Assembly: GCF_009857745.1 (NCBI RefSeq)
Contig: NZ_WWEN01000009.1
Location: forward strand, 1 to 64,000
DNA from: Thalassovita mangrovi
Lineage (GTDB): Bacteria; Pseudomonadota; Alphaproteobacteria; Rhodobacterales; Rhodobacteraceae
DNA length: 64,000 nt
Direction of reading: 5' to 3'
Shown: in pieces, positions 7,106-16,541 of the stretch
Layout of the letters: each line of letters starts with the position of its first letter
Numbering within the stretch: the stretch's first letter is position 1
Program-made: the position numbers and the translations under genes
The notes under the pieces: model-generated
Told to the model about the DNA's origin: nothing
The model's database searches: none
What the model saw: the letters and a program-made list of their open reading frames with translations, nothing else

Positions 7106-9045
7106 GCGCGGTCCTCCCCGTTGCCGGGGACATCGCGGCGTTCGCGCTTCAGCCGTTCCTGCTGCGCCTTGACCTTGGACCGGTCGGCGGTGGGATAGGC
7201 TTCGAGCGGCGGATCGCCGTCATAAAGCGCCTGCAGCGTGACGTCGCGCGCGATCGGGGCCGCCGCGGTGGACCCGCCGCCGCCATGTTCCACCACCACC
7301 GCCACCGCGTATTTCGGATTGCGGTAGGGGGCGAAGTTCACGAACAAGGCGTGGTCGCGCCGTTCCCAGGGCAGGTCTTCGTTGCGGGTTACCCCGCGGG
7401 CGCGTTCGGCGGCGGTGATGTTGCGGACCTGGCTGGTGCCGGTCTTGCCCGCCATGCGGAAGGCGTCTTCGATGATGCGGCTTCGATAGGCGGTGCCGCG
7501 GCGGTTGTTGGACACTTCGTACATCGCCTTGCGCACGGCGCGCAGTAGCCCGGCGTCGACATCCAGAACCTCGCCGCCGCGAATGGGCTGTTCGATCCCG
7601 TCGATGGTCTTGATCAGCCGCGGTTCCACCGCGCGGCCGGTGGCGATCCGGGCGCTCATCACCGCCAGCTGCAGCGGCGAGGCCAGAACGAACCCCTGGC
7701 CGATGGCGGCGTTGGCGGTGTCGCCGATCAGCCATTGCTGATCGTAGGTTTCCTGTTTCCACGCCTTGGTCGGCGCCCGGCCCCGCGCCACCGCCGACAT
7801 CGGGATGTCGAAGCGCTGGCCCAGCCCCAGCTTTTCGGCCATGGCGGAAATCTTGTCGATCCCGACCTTCATCGCGACGTCGTAATAATAGACGTCGCAG
7901 CTTTCGCGCAGCGAGGTTTCCATATCGACATGGCCGTGACCGGCGCGTTTCCAGCAGTGGAAGCGGCGGTTGGCGATCTCGATATGGCCGGGGCAATAAA
8001 CGGTTTCTTCCGGCGTCACCACGCCCGCATCCAGCGCCGCCAGCGCGGTGACCATCTTGAAGGTCGACCCGGGCGGGTAGAGCCCCTGCACCGTCTTGTT
8101 GGCCAGCGGGCGATAGGGGTTTTCGGTCAGTTCCTTGTAATCGGCGACCGAAATGCCGCGCACGAACAGGTTCGGATCGAACGACGGCGCCGAGGCGGAG
8201 GCCAGGATATCGCCCGACTCGCAATCCAGCACCACCACCGCGGCGCTTTCCTGGCCCAGCCGGGCCTGGATATAGCTCTGCAGCCGGTGATCGAGGGTCA
8301 GCTGCAGGTTGGTGCCGGGCTGGCCTTCGCGGCGGCTGAGTTCGCGCATTTCGCGGCCTGCCGCGTTGACCTCGACCCGCTTGGCGCCGGCCTTGCCGCG
8401 CAGCTGGTCTTCCAGCTTGGCCTCGATCCCGACCTTGCCGATCTGGAACCGGGGGATGCGCAGCAACTGGTCGGGGTCTTCCATCTTGGACAGATCGTAA
8501 TCCGACACCGGGCCGACATAGCCGGTGACATGGGCGAAATCCGGACCCAGCGGGTAATGCCGCGACAGACCGACCTCGGGGGTGATGCCGGGCAGGGCCG
8601 GGGCGTTGACCGCGACGCGGCTGATCGCTTCCCAACTCACACGGTCGGCGACGGTCACCGGCAGGAAGGGCGCGCTGCGCTTCATCTCGGCCAGCGCGCG
8701 GTTGAGCTCTTCTTCGTCCAGTTCGACCAGCGCCGACAGGCGGCGGATCACCTCGTCCACGTCGCCGGCATCTTCGCGCACCATTGTCAGCCGGTAGCTG
8801 GGTTCGTTCTTGGCGATGACCGCACCCTGTCGGTCGAAGATTTCGCCGCGCGCCGGGGCGATCAGCCGGATATTGATCCGGTTCTCTTCCGCCAGCAGGC
8901 GGAATTCGTCGGCCTGATCGACCTGCAGATAGCGCATGCGCAGCGCCAGCAAGCCGCCGAAACCGATCTGAGCGCCGCCCAGCAGCAGGGCGCGGCGGCT
9001 GATCTTGCGCGAACTGTCGGCGCTTTCCCGGGTCGAGCGTTTCAT
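7102..9045 (-). CDS. mrdA: Penicillin-binding protein 2 (peptidoglycan D,D-transpeptidase)
   Basis: A 647-residue bitopic enzyme that cross-links peptidoglycan in the elongasome. A single membrane anchor lies near residues 20-40, followed by a dimerisation domain and a C-terminal transpeptidase domain. The active-site serine is in PPGSTFKM (about 326), the second motif in ESCDVYYYD (about 385) and the third in GKTGTSQ (about 532). Length fits PBP2 with a short basic C-terminal tail. The gene overlaps mreD by four bases upstream and rodA downstream. Confidence 0.95.
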   Translation of the reverse strand: MKRSTRESADSSRKISRRALLLGGAQIGFGGLLALRMRYLQVDQADEFRLLAEENRINIRLIAPARGEIFDRQGAVIAKNEPSYRLTMVREDAGDVDEVIRRLSALVELDEEELNRALAEMKRSAPFLPVTVADRVSWEAISRVAVNAPALPGITPEVGLSRHYPLGPDFAHVTGYVGPVSDYDLSKMEDPDQLLRIPRFQIGKVGIEAKLEDQLRGKAGAKRVEVNAAGREMRELSRREGQPGTNLQLTLDHRLQSYIQARLGQESAAVVVLDCESGDILASASAPSFDPNLFVRGISVADYKELTENPYRPLANKTVQGLYPPGSTFKMVTALAALDAGVVTPEETVYCPGHIEIANRRFHCWKRAGHGHVDMETSLRESCDVYYYDVAMKVGIDKISAMAEKLGLGQRFDIPMSAVARGRAPTKAWKQETYDQQWLIGDTANAAIGQGFVLASPLQLAVMSARIATGRAVEPRLIKTIDGIEQPIRGGEVLDVDAGLLRAVRKAMYEVSNNRRGTAYRSRIIEDAFRMAGKTGTSQVRNITAAERARGVTRNEDLPWERRDHALFVNFAPYRNPKYAVAVVVEHGGGGSTAAAPIARDVTLQALYDGDPPLEAYPTADRSKVKAQQERLKRERRDVPGNGEDRA

Positions 9046-9581
9046 AGCCCGTTCCTCAGTGCTTCGGCGTCATTGGCGGCGATCCGGCGCACCCCGAAGA
9101 TCGAATGCGACAGCACCGCGACCAGGGGATAGGCGATGATCGTCATGATCAACTGGATCAGGGTCAGCCCCATCGGGCTTTGCGGGATCAGCAGCACCGC
9201 CAGCACCATGCGGTTGCCCAGCATCACCAGGATCATCATCACCGACACGGTCAGCCATTCCACCGGGAAGGTCTGATCGCGCAGGGCGCGCGAACGCCGC
9301 TTCAGCGCCTCGACGGCGAGCAGGCTCAGCGCTGCCAGCAATCCGGGCGGGCGCTGGAACAGCAGATCGCCCAGCAGGAAGACGGCGGCGACCAGGAAGG
9401 CGGGCAGGTAATCGGGGCGGCGCACCGCCCAGGCGAAGGTGATCAGGATCAACAGGTCCGGCCCGGTCCAGCGACGCGGCATGGTTTCCAGCGGCAACAG
9501 CTGGAAGAAGATGATCGCCAGCGCCAGCACCAGATAGGCTAGCCGCATCCCCCATCGCCGTGTGGTCAGCGCCTCACTCAT
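9042..9581 (-). CDS. mreD: Rod shape-determining protein MreD
   Basis: A 179-residue hydrophobic membrane protein with five or six predicted helices, in the MreD position between mreC and mrdA. It links MreC and the elongasome in the inner membrane. Sequence conservation in this family is low. The call rests on size, hydrophobicity, the LPAFLVAAVFLLGDLLFQRPPG segment region (about residues 55-80), which resembles MreD, and context. The ATG at 9579-9581 is preferred; a GTG one codon earlier is possible. It overlaps mreC and mrdA by a few bases. Confidence 0.88.
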   Translation of the reverse strand: MSEALTTRRWGMRLAYLVLALAIIFFQLLPLETMPRRWTGPDLLILITFAWAVRRPDYLPAFLVAAVFLLGDLLFQRPPGLLAALSLLAVEALKRRSRALRDQTFPVEWLTVSVMMILVMLGNRMVLAVLLIPQSPMGLTLIQLIMTIIAYPLVAVLSHSIFGVRRIAANDAEALRNGL

Positions 9582-10494
9582 CACCGGCCCCTTCCTGCGC
9601 GCCGGTCTCGGCCGCGGCCGCGGCCAGGGGCGCGCCTTCGGGGATGATCAGGGCGCCGGTTTCGGTGATCGCCTCGGTTCCCGGGTTGCGCAGCACGCGC
9701 AGGAATTCCAGCCGCTCGTAGTCGGCGGCCAGCCGCACGCGCATCCGCCCGTCCGGGTCCTGCGCCGCCTGGCCCACCAGGATGCCCGACGGGAACACCC
9801 CGCCATCGCCCGACGACACCACCCGGTCGCCCGGGCGCACCAGGTCGGGGTCCTCAAGGAAGGTGATCGGCGGCGCGGCGGTGTTGTCGCCCATGATCAT
9901 CGCCTGCTGGCCCGAGGGCTGGATCACCACCGGGATGCGGCTTGACGTATCGGTCAGCAGGATCACCCGCGAGGTGTTCTGCCCGACGCCGGAAACCCTT
10001 CCGACCAGCCCGATCCCGTCCATCGTGGCCCAGCCATCGACGATACCATCGCGCGCGCCCACGTTCAGCAGCACCGATTGCCGGAACGGCGATCCGCTGT
10101 CGGCCATCACCACGCCGGTGACGTAGGTCAGCCGCGGGTCCAGCCGCACGTTGTTGAGGTCCAAAAGCCGGGCGTTTTCCTGTTCCAGCTGCAAAGCGGC
10201 CTCTTTCCAGGCCTTCATCTGCTGCAATTCACGGCGCAATTCGCGGTTCTGGTCGACGATGCGCTGATAGGACTGGAAATCGCGGATCAGGTTCACCGTG
10301 CCCGTCACGGGCGCCATCGCCCAGTCGAAGTTGGGCACCACCTTGTCGACCACCTGGGCGCGGAACCGTTCCACCCGCGGGCTGTCGATGCGCCAGACCA
10401 GGAAGATGCCGATCAGGCACAGAACCGCCAGCCCCGTCAGCAACCGCTTCAGGGGGCCGAGGTAATCTTCGCCCTGTGATCTGTCTTTCGCCAA
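9574..10494 (-). CDS. mreC: Rod shape-determining protein MreC
   Basis: A 306-residue protein with one N-terminal membrane helix (about residues 18-36), a coiled coil (about 70-110) and a C-terminal beta-barrel domain. It organises PBP2 and RodA in the periplasm. The start appears to be a TTG (10492-10494) behind a GAGGGG ribosome site, since no ATG or GTG lies upstream in frame before the mreB gene. The C-terminal tail after about residue 285 is Ala/Glu-rich. It is separated from mreB by 31 bases. Confidence 0.93.
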   Translation of the reverse strand: MAKDRSQGEDYLGPLKRLLTGLAVLCLIGIFLVWRIDSPRVERFRAQVVDKVVPNFDWAMAPVTGTVNLIRDFQSYQRIVDQNRELRRELQQMKAWKEAALQLEQENARLLDLNNVRLDPRLTYVTGVVMADSGSPFRQSVLLNVGARDGIVDGWATMDGIGLVGRVSGVGQNTSRVILLTDTSSRIPVVIQPSGQQAMIMGDNTAAPPITFLEDPDLVRPGDRVVSSGDGGVFPSGILVGQAAQDPDGRMRVRLAADYERLEFLRVLRNPGTEAITETGALIIPEGAPLAAAAAETGAQEGAGDE

Positions 10495-10525
10495 GCTTTC
10501 CCCTCTTCAGGAAAAGGTGGGGGCG

Positions 10526-11572
<1,047 letters not shown>

Positions 11573-11784
11573 TCAGATGCTGCCCTTCGGTATTTATCCC
11601 CTCAGTGCTTCCGCGATTCTGCGAGCCGGAAGCAGATGCTCTTATACGGGCAGGGGGACAAATGGAAAAGGCCGACGGGGGTCAAATCAGCGCCTTTTTG
11701 CCAAGCCTGCCCGGTTTGCGGTCAAAGCCCGATTGCCTTGCCCCCGTGTGAGGCCTTATCAGCAGCGCAAAGGAAGGTCCCGGA

Positions 11785-12570
11785 ATGCTGTCCTATCAAC
11801 ATATCTATCATGCCGGAAATTTGGCGGATGTGCAGAAACACGCGCTGCTGGCGCGGATGCTGCGCTACATGACGGCGAAGGACAAGCCGCTGAGCTATTT
11901 CGAAACCCATGCCGGGCGCGGGCTTTATGCGCTGGACGCGGCCGAGGCGGTGAAAACCGGCGAGGCGGCGGCGGGGATTGACGCGGTGGAAGCCTTGGGC
12001 TGGTTCGGCGCGGATCATCCCTATGCGGAAGCATTGGCGAAGGTGCGGGCGGCGCATGGCGCGCGCTCCTATCCGGGATCGCCCTTGCTGGCGGCGCAGC
12101 TGCTCAGGCCGCAGGACCGGATCACCCTGGCCGAATTGCACCCGCGCGAATTCGAGGCGCTGGAACGGGCGATGCAGGGCACCGGCGCGCGTTGCCTGAA
12201 GCAGGACGGGTTCAAGATGCTGATGGCGCAGACCCCGCCCGAGCCGCGCCGCGGGCTGGTGCTGATCGATCCCAGCTACGAGATGAAAAGCGATTACGAC
12301 GCGCTGCCCGGTTTCATCGCCAAGCTGCACCGCAAATGGAACGTCGGCGTGATCGCGCTGTGGTATCCGATCCTGACCGGCGGGGCGCATCAGCCGATGC
12401 TGGCGGCGCTGGAGGCGAAGGACCTGCCTGGCGCGCTGCGTCACGAGGTGCATTTCGGCCCGGCGCGCGAAGGGCACCGGATGATCGGGTCGGGCATGTT
12501 CGTGGTCAACACGCCCTTTGGCACGCAGGACGAGGCCGACAGGCTGAGCGCGCTGTTCGACACGCTTTAA
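11785..12570 (+). CDS. rlmJ: 23S rRNA (adenine(2030)-N6)-methyltransferase RlmJ
   Basis: A 261-residue S-adenosylmethionine-dependent methyltransferase that modifies A2030 of 23S rRNA. The family opening MLSYQHIYHAGNLADVQKH is clear, followed by FETHAGRGLYAL for cofactor binding (about residues 41-52). The catalytic DPSYE (DPPY-like) motif is near residue 164. Length is close to the E. coli enzyme. The ATG follows an AAGGAA ribosome site. Monocistronic, ending just before a hairpin shared with the convergent zinc-ribbon gene. Confidence 0.92.
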   Translation: MLSYQHIYHAGNLADVQKHALLARMLRYMTAKDKPLSYFETHAGRGLYALDAAEAVKTGEAAAGIDAVEALGWFGADHPYAEALAKVRAAHGARSYPGSPLLAAQLLRPQDRITLAELHPREFEALERAMQGTGARCLKQDGFKMLMAQTPPEPRRGLVLIDPSYEMKSDYDALPGFIAKLHRKWNVGVIALWYPILTGGAHQPMLAALEAKDLPGALRHEVHFGPAREGHRMIGSGMFVVNTPFGTQDEADRLSALFDTL

Positions 12571-12576
12571 AGCGGC

Positions 12577-12608
12577 GGGGCGAAATCTGTGCCAGATTTC
12601 GCGCCCCC
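12577..12608. terminator. Hairpin between convergent genes
   Basis: GGGGCGAAATCTG pairs with CAGATTTCG plus CCCC around a TGC loop, with a two-base bulge. It lies between the stop codons of rlmJ and the convergent zinc-ribbon gene and may stop transcripts from both sides. There is no long T tract. Confidence 0.55.
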
Positions 12609-12616
12609 GCAGCCCG

Positions 12617-13444
12617 CTAGCTCGCGTCGGACCCCATCGCGTCCAGCTTGACCAGCAGCGCCTTGACCTGGGCATCCAGCGCGCCGCGCGCCTGGTCGAC
12701 AACGGTGACATAGCTGCCCAGCACCGGTTTCAGCGCCGGGACCTTCGCCGCAATCGGACCGGCATAGGCGTAAACCATCCAGAGAACGGCGGCGATCAGC
12801 AGCGCCAGAAGGAAACCGCTGCGGAAGCCGCTGCGCGGATTGGGGGCGGCTTCGACCGCGCTGCCGGGGGTGTCGTGATCGTCTGCCTCGGCCGGGCGGC
12901 GGTCGCTCGCGGCGCGCAGCGAGGAATTGATTTCGTCGATATCGGGCAGCAGGTCGCGGCGCGAGGCGGATTCTTCCTCAGCGGAAACGGATTCGGGTAG
13001 AATGTCCTCGGGGTCTTCGCCGCGCATCCGCGCCATCCGTTCGCGGGCCTGCCGCGCCCGCCGGGTCGGTTCGTCCTCGGGTTCGGCCAGGCCCAGGTCG
13101 GGCTGGCTTTCCAGCCCGCCGCCGCGTTCGGCTTCGCGGGCGCGCGCTTCGCGTGCGGCCTCTTCGCGCAGCACCTCGGCGATCGACGGATCGAGCTGGC
13201 GCCGTTGCGGCGCCTCGGCGGCTTCTTCCTCCGGTTCCGGTTCGGGGGCGATATCCTGCATCCCCGCCTCGGCCAGATCCGTTTCGGGCAGGTCCAGGTC
13301 GCCGGGCGTCCCGGCCATGTCGTCGGGATGCTGCTGGAACCAGGTATGGCCGCAATTGGAACATTGCACGTCGCGCCCCGCTTCCGGGATCACGCCATCG
13401 GGCACCTCGTACTGCGCCCCGCAATTCGGGCATGTAAGCCGCAT
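12617..13444 (-). CDS. Zinc-ribbon domain membrane protein (MJ0042-type)
   Basis: A 275-residue protein with an N-terminal zinc ribbon built from two CxxC pairs, CPNCGAQYEVP (residues 4-14) and CSNCGHTWF (about 29-37). A long acidic, Arg/Glu-rich low-complexity region follows (about 60-190), then one membrane helix near 200-220 and a C-terminal periplasmic tail. This arrangement is common in Alphaproteobacteria and is usually annotated zinc-ribbon domain-containing protein; its role is unknown. The ATG at 13444 is chosen because the CPNC motif then starts at residue 4. It is divergent from ftsE. Confidence 0.82.
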   Translation of the reverse strand: MRLTCPNCGAQYEVPDGVIPEAGRDVQCSNCGHTWFQQHPDDMAGTPGDLDLPETDLAEAGMQDIAPEPEPEEEAAEAPQRRQLDPSIAEVLREEAAREARAREAERGGGLESQPDLGLAEPEDEPTRRARQARERMARMRGEDPEDILPESVSAEEESASRRDLLPDIDEINSSLRAASDRRPAEADDHDTPGSAVEAAPNPRSGFRSGFLLALLIAAVLWMVYAYAGPIAAKVPALKPVLGSYVTVVDQARGALDAQVKALLVKLDAMGSDAS

Positions 13445-13588
13445 TTCGCCCCCTTTTATCCCGTTCCCCGGCTTGCCTTGTCGAAGGTGACTATATGGCG
13501 GAACATGGGTGTCGAAAAGTGCAAAGCTTAACAGAGCTTTGCCGCATTGCATCTGGGCCTCGTGTCGTGCAGAAAAAGGCAGCGTTCA

Positions 13589-14278
13589 ATGGGGGCAGCG
13601 GTGATCGAGTTAGAAAACGTGGCGTATAGTTATGGCGGTGGTGAACTGCTGAGCGACATTTCCCTGAAACTGTCGCCCGGGTCGTTCCATTTCCTGACCG
13701 GACCTTCCGGCGCGGGCAAGACCACCTTCATGAAACTGTGCTACGGCGCGCTTCTGCCAACCGCCGGTCACGTGCGGCTGTTCGACCGCGACGTGCGGCT
13801 GATGGACCGCGACGAGATCGCGCTGAACCGCCGCCGCATCGGGGTGGTGCATCAGGATTGCCAGTTCCTTGACCATCTGCCGCTGCGCGAAAACATCGCC
13901 CTGCCGCTGACCGTGTCGGGGCGCCACAATATCGACGAACTGGCCAATCTGAAGGAACTGATGGCCTGGGTCGGGCTGAAATCCCGCGCCGAGGCGCTGC
14001 CGCCGGAACTGTCGGGGGGTGAACGGCAGCGCGCCGCGCTGGCCCGCGCGGTGATCATGTCGCCCGACGTGGTGCTGGCGGACGAACCCACCGGCAATAT
14101 CGACTGGGAGATGTCGCAGCGACTGCTGCAATTGCTGGTCGAACTGAACCGGATGGGCAAGACGATCATGGTCGCCACCCACGATTTGAACCTGATCCGC
14201 GCCGCCAAGGGGCAGGTGCCCGCGCGGGTGCTGCGGATCGCCAACCGGCGGGTGCAGTTGGCGGGGGCGGACCTATGA
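13589..14278 (+). CDS. ftsE: Cell division ATP-binding protein FtsE
   Basis: A 229-residue ABC ATPase that with FtsX activates periplasmic peptidoglycan hydrolases at the division septum. Walker A is GPSGAGKTTF (about residues 40-49), the signature LSGGERQRAALARAV (about 139-153) and Walker B VVLADEPTGN (about 159-168). The H-loop is VATHD near 196. The ATG at 13589 gives the standard N-terminus with VIELENVAYSY. It overlaps ftsX by four bases (ATGA). Confidence 0.94.
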   Translation: MGAAVIELENVAYSYGGGELLSDISLKLSPGSFHFLTGPSGAGKTTFMKLCYGALLPTAGHVRLFDRDVRLMDRDEIALNRRRIGVVHQDCQFLDHLPLRENIALPLTVSGRHNIDELANLKELMAWVGLKSRAEALPPELSGGERQRAALARAVIMSPDVVLADEPTGNIDWEMSQRLLQLLVELNRMGKTIMVATHDLNLIRAAKGQVPARVLRIANRRVQLAGADL

Positions 14279-15177
14279 GCATCGCGACACGTTTCACCAC
14301 GCTGTTCGTCGGCGACGCGCAGGCCGACCGGGTGGTGCCGCCGAGCGGCTTCACCGCCAACCTGACCACCTTCAGCGCCGCCGCGATGGCTTTCCTGGCG
14401 GTGTTCGCGCTGGCGCTGTCGCTGGCCGCCGGGCGGCTGGCCGATCGCTGGAGCAACGACCTGGCGCGCTCGTCGACGCTGCGGATTTCCGCACCCGCCG
14501 ACCAGATGGAAACCCAGGTGGCCGCCGCGTTGCGGGTGCTGGAAACCACGCCGGGCGTGGCCACCGCGAAGGCGCTGAGCGAAGAAGAACAACGCGCTCT
14601 GCTGGAGCCGTTCTTCGGCCCCGACCTGCCGCTCGATACGCTGCCGATCCCGCAGCTGATCGAGATCGACGAGACCGCGCAAGGCTATGACGCCGCCGGG
14701 TTGCGGCTGCGGCTGGCGGCCGAGGTGCCCGGCGCGGTGCTGGACGATCACACCCGCTGGCGCAAACCGCTGGTGCGGGCGGCGTCGCGGCTGCGGCTGC
14801 TGGGCTGGACGTCGTTCCTGCTGATCGGCGGCGCGATGGCGGCGATGATCACGCTGGCGGCGCAGGCGGCGCTGTCGGCCAACAAGCAGGTGATTTCGGT
14901 GCTGCGGCTGGTCGGCGCGCAGGACAGCTATATCGCCGGCGCCTTCGTGCGCCGCTTCACCCTGCGCGGCTTCACCGGCGCGGCGGCGGGGATGGTCGCG
15001 GGGCTGATCGCCGTCACCCTGCTGCCCTCGGCGCAGCAGGAGGGCGGGTTCCTGACCGGGCTCGGCTTCCAGGGCGCCGATTGGTTCTGGCCGCTGCTGA
15101 TCCCGGTGATCGGCGCCGCTGTCGCCTTCGCCGCCACCCGCGCCGCCGCTACCCGCAAGCTGAAGGAACTGCCGTGA
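14275..15177 (+). CDS. ftsX: Cell division protein FtsX
   Basis: A 300-residue membrane subunit of the FtsEX complex. A first helix lies near residues 28-52, a periplasmic domain of about 110 residues follows, and three further helices occupy the C-terminal half, matching the four-helix FtsX layout. Its stop codon overlaps the plsC start (TGATG). Sequence conservation outside helices is low, but the coupling to ftsE makes the call firm. Confidence 0.9.
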   Translation: MSIATRFTTLFVGDAQADRVVPPSGFTANLTTFSAAAMAFLAVFALALSLAAGRLADRWSNDLARSSTLRISAPADQMETQVAAALRVLETTPGVATAKALSEEEQRALLEPFFGPDLPLDTLPIPQLIEIDETAQGYDAAGLRLRLAAEVPGAVLDDHTRWRKPLVRAASRLRLLGWTSFLLIGGAMAAMITLAAQAALSANKQVISVLRLVGAQDSYIAGAFVRRFTLRGFTGAAAGMVAGLIAVTLLPSAQQEGGFLTGLGFQGADWFWPLLIPVIGAAVAFAATRAAATRKLKELP

Positions 15178-15929
15178 TGCTCCGCACGATCGCCCATGCC
15201 TGGCAATGGCTGCGCAGCCTGGTCTTCGTGATCCAGATCTATGCAATGATGGGGATCATCGGAATCCTGTTTTTCCCCGCCGCTTTGCTGACCCATCACG
15301 GTGCCCGCTATGCCTGCAAGCTCTATTGCCGCTGGGTGCTGTGGTCGGCGCGCTGGATGGTGGGGCTGCGTGGCGAGGTCCGCGGCGAGGTGCCCTCGGG
15401 CGACCTGATCGTGGCGGCCAAGCACCAGTCCTTCTTCGACATCCTGCTGATCTTCAACGCCCTGCCTGCGGCGAAATTCATCATGAAGCGCGAATTGCTG
15501 TGGACCCCGGTGATCGGCCAATACGCCTATCGCATCGGCTGCGTGCCGGTCGATCGCGGCAAGCGCGGCATGGCGATCAAGAAGATGGTCGCGGATGTCG
15601 CCAAGGGCAAGAAACTGCCCGGTCAGCTGGTGATCTATCCGCAAGGCACCCGCGTCGCCGCCGGGGTGAAAAAGCCCTACAAGGTCGGCGCGGCGGTCCT
15701 GGCCGAGGAGCTGGGCGAGGATTGCGTGCCGGTGGCGACCAATGTGGGCGTGTTCTGGAAGCGCACCGGGATTTACCGCAAGCCGGGGCTGGCGGTGGTG
15801 GAATTCCTGCCGGCGATCCCGGCCGGATTGCCGCGCACCGAATTCATGGCGCGGCTCGAAGAGGAGGTGGAAACCGCCTCGGACGCTTTGATGAGAGAAG
15901 CGGGGTTCGATCCGGATGCAGTGGATTGA
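15177..15929 (+). CDS. plsC: 1-acyl-sn-glycerol-3-phosphate acyltransferase (PlsC)
   Basis: A 250-residue membrane-associated acyltransferase making phosphatidic acid from lysophosphatidic acid. The HX4D catalytic motif is AAKHQSFFDILL (about residues 79-90). The glycerol-phosphate-binding segment is CVPVDRGKRG (about 121-130), and the EGTR-type motif appears as YPQGTRVAAG (about 154-163). An N-terminal hydrophobic helix anchors it. It starts one base inside the ftsX stop, and its own 3-prime end overlaps the next gene by 14 bases, indicating an ftsEX-plsC-PPOX operon. A related acyl acceptor such as ornithine lipid precursor cannot be excluded. Confidence 0.88.
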   Translation: MLRTIAHAWQWLRSLVFVIQIYAMMGIIGILFFPAALLTHHGARYACKLYCRWVLWSARWMVGLRGEVRGEVPSGDLIVAAKHQSFFDILLIFNALPAAKFIMKRELLWTPVIGQYAYRIGCVPVDRGKRGMAIKKMVADVAKGKKLPGQLVIYPQGTRVAAGVKKPYKVGAAVLAEELGEDCVPVATNVGVFWKRTGIYRKPGLAVVEFLPAIPAGLPRTEFMARLEEEVETASDALMREAGFDPDAVD

Positions 15930-16521
15930 GGATATCGAGGCGCTTGAGGCGCTTTACGGCGAACCGGGTGAGGCGTCGCTGAAGAAGGTGGCGCGGCGGA
16001 TGACGCCGGAATACCGCCGCTGGATCATGGCGTCGCGGTTCTGCGTGGTGTCGACCGTCGGGCCCGAAGGCGCCGATGGCAGCCCGCGCGGCGATGACGG
16101 CCCGGTGGTTCTGGAACTCGACGAACACACGCTGGCGCTGCCCGACTGGCGCGGCAACAACCGGATCGACACGTTGCGCAATATCGTGCGCGACCCGCGT
16201 ATCGCGCTGATGTTCATGGTGCCGGGATCGTCCAACGCGGTGCGGGTCAATGGCGAAGCGCGAGTGACGGCGGATGAGGACCTGATCGCGCGGTTCGACC
16301 GCAACGGCAAGCAGCCGCGGTCGGTGATCGTGATCCGCATCCAGGAAATCTACACCCAGTGCGCCCGCGCGATCATCCGGGCGCGGTTGTGGTCGGGCGA
16401 GGACGAAAGCGGCGACCTGCCCACGGTGGGGCAGATCCTGTCAGCGATGACCGAGGGCGATTTCGACGGCGAAAGCTATGACCGCGACTGGGCCGGACGC
16501 GCCGCGACGACCATGTGGTAA
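15916..16521 (+). CDS. Pyridoxamine 5-phosphate oxidase-family FMN-binding protein
   Basis: A 201-residue protein with the split-barrel FMN-binding fold of the PPOX superfamily. Recognisable segments are FCVVSTVGPEGADGSPRGD (about residues 42-60), LALPDWRGNNRIDTLRNI (about 73-90) and RVNGEARVTAD (about 113-123). The pattern matches the MSMEG_1061 subgroup of FMN-dependent PPOX flavoproteins, whose substrates are unknown. It lacks the extended C-terminus of true PdxH. Co-transcribed with plsC through a 14-base overlap. Confidence 0.83.
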   Translation: MQWIEDIEALEALYGEPGEASLKKVARRMTPEYRRWIMASRFCVVSTVGPEGADGSPRGDDGPVVLELDEHTLALPDWRGNNRIDTLRNIVRDPRIALMFMVPGSSNAVRVNGEARVTADEDLIARFDRNGKQPRSVIVIRIQEIYTQCARAIIRARLWSGEDESGDLPTVGQILSAMTEGDFDGESYDRDWAGRAATTMW

Positions 16522-16541
16522 GAGCCGCGCTCGGGTGGGGC

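Noticed and set aside
5057-7198. A 713-codon plus-strand frame, rich in His, Gln and Arg, antisense to ghrA and rodA
   Set aside because: It is the mirror of two real genes; the His/Gln-rich pattern is a typical artefact of the opposite strand of GC-rich coding DNA.
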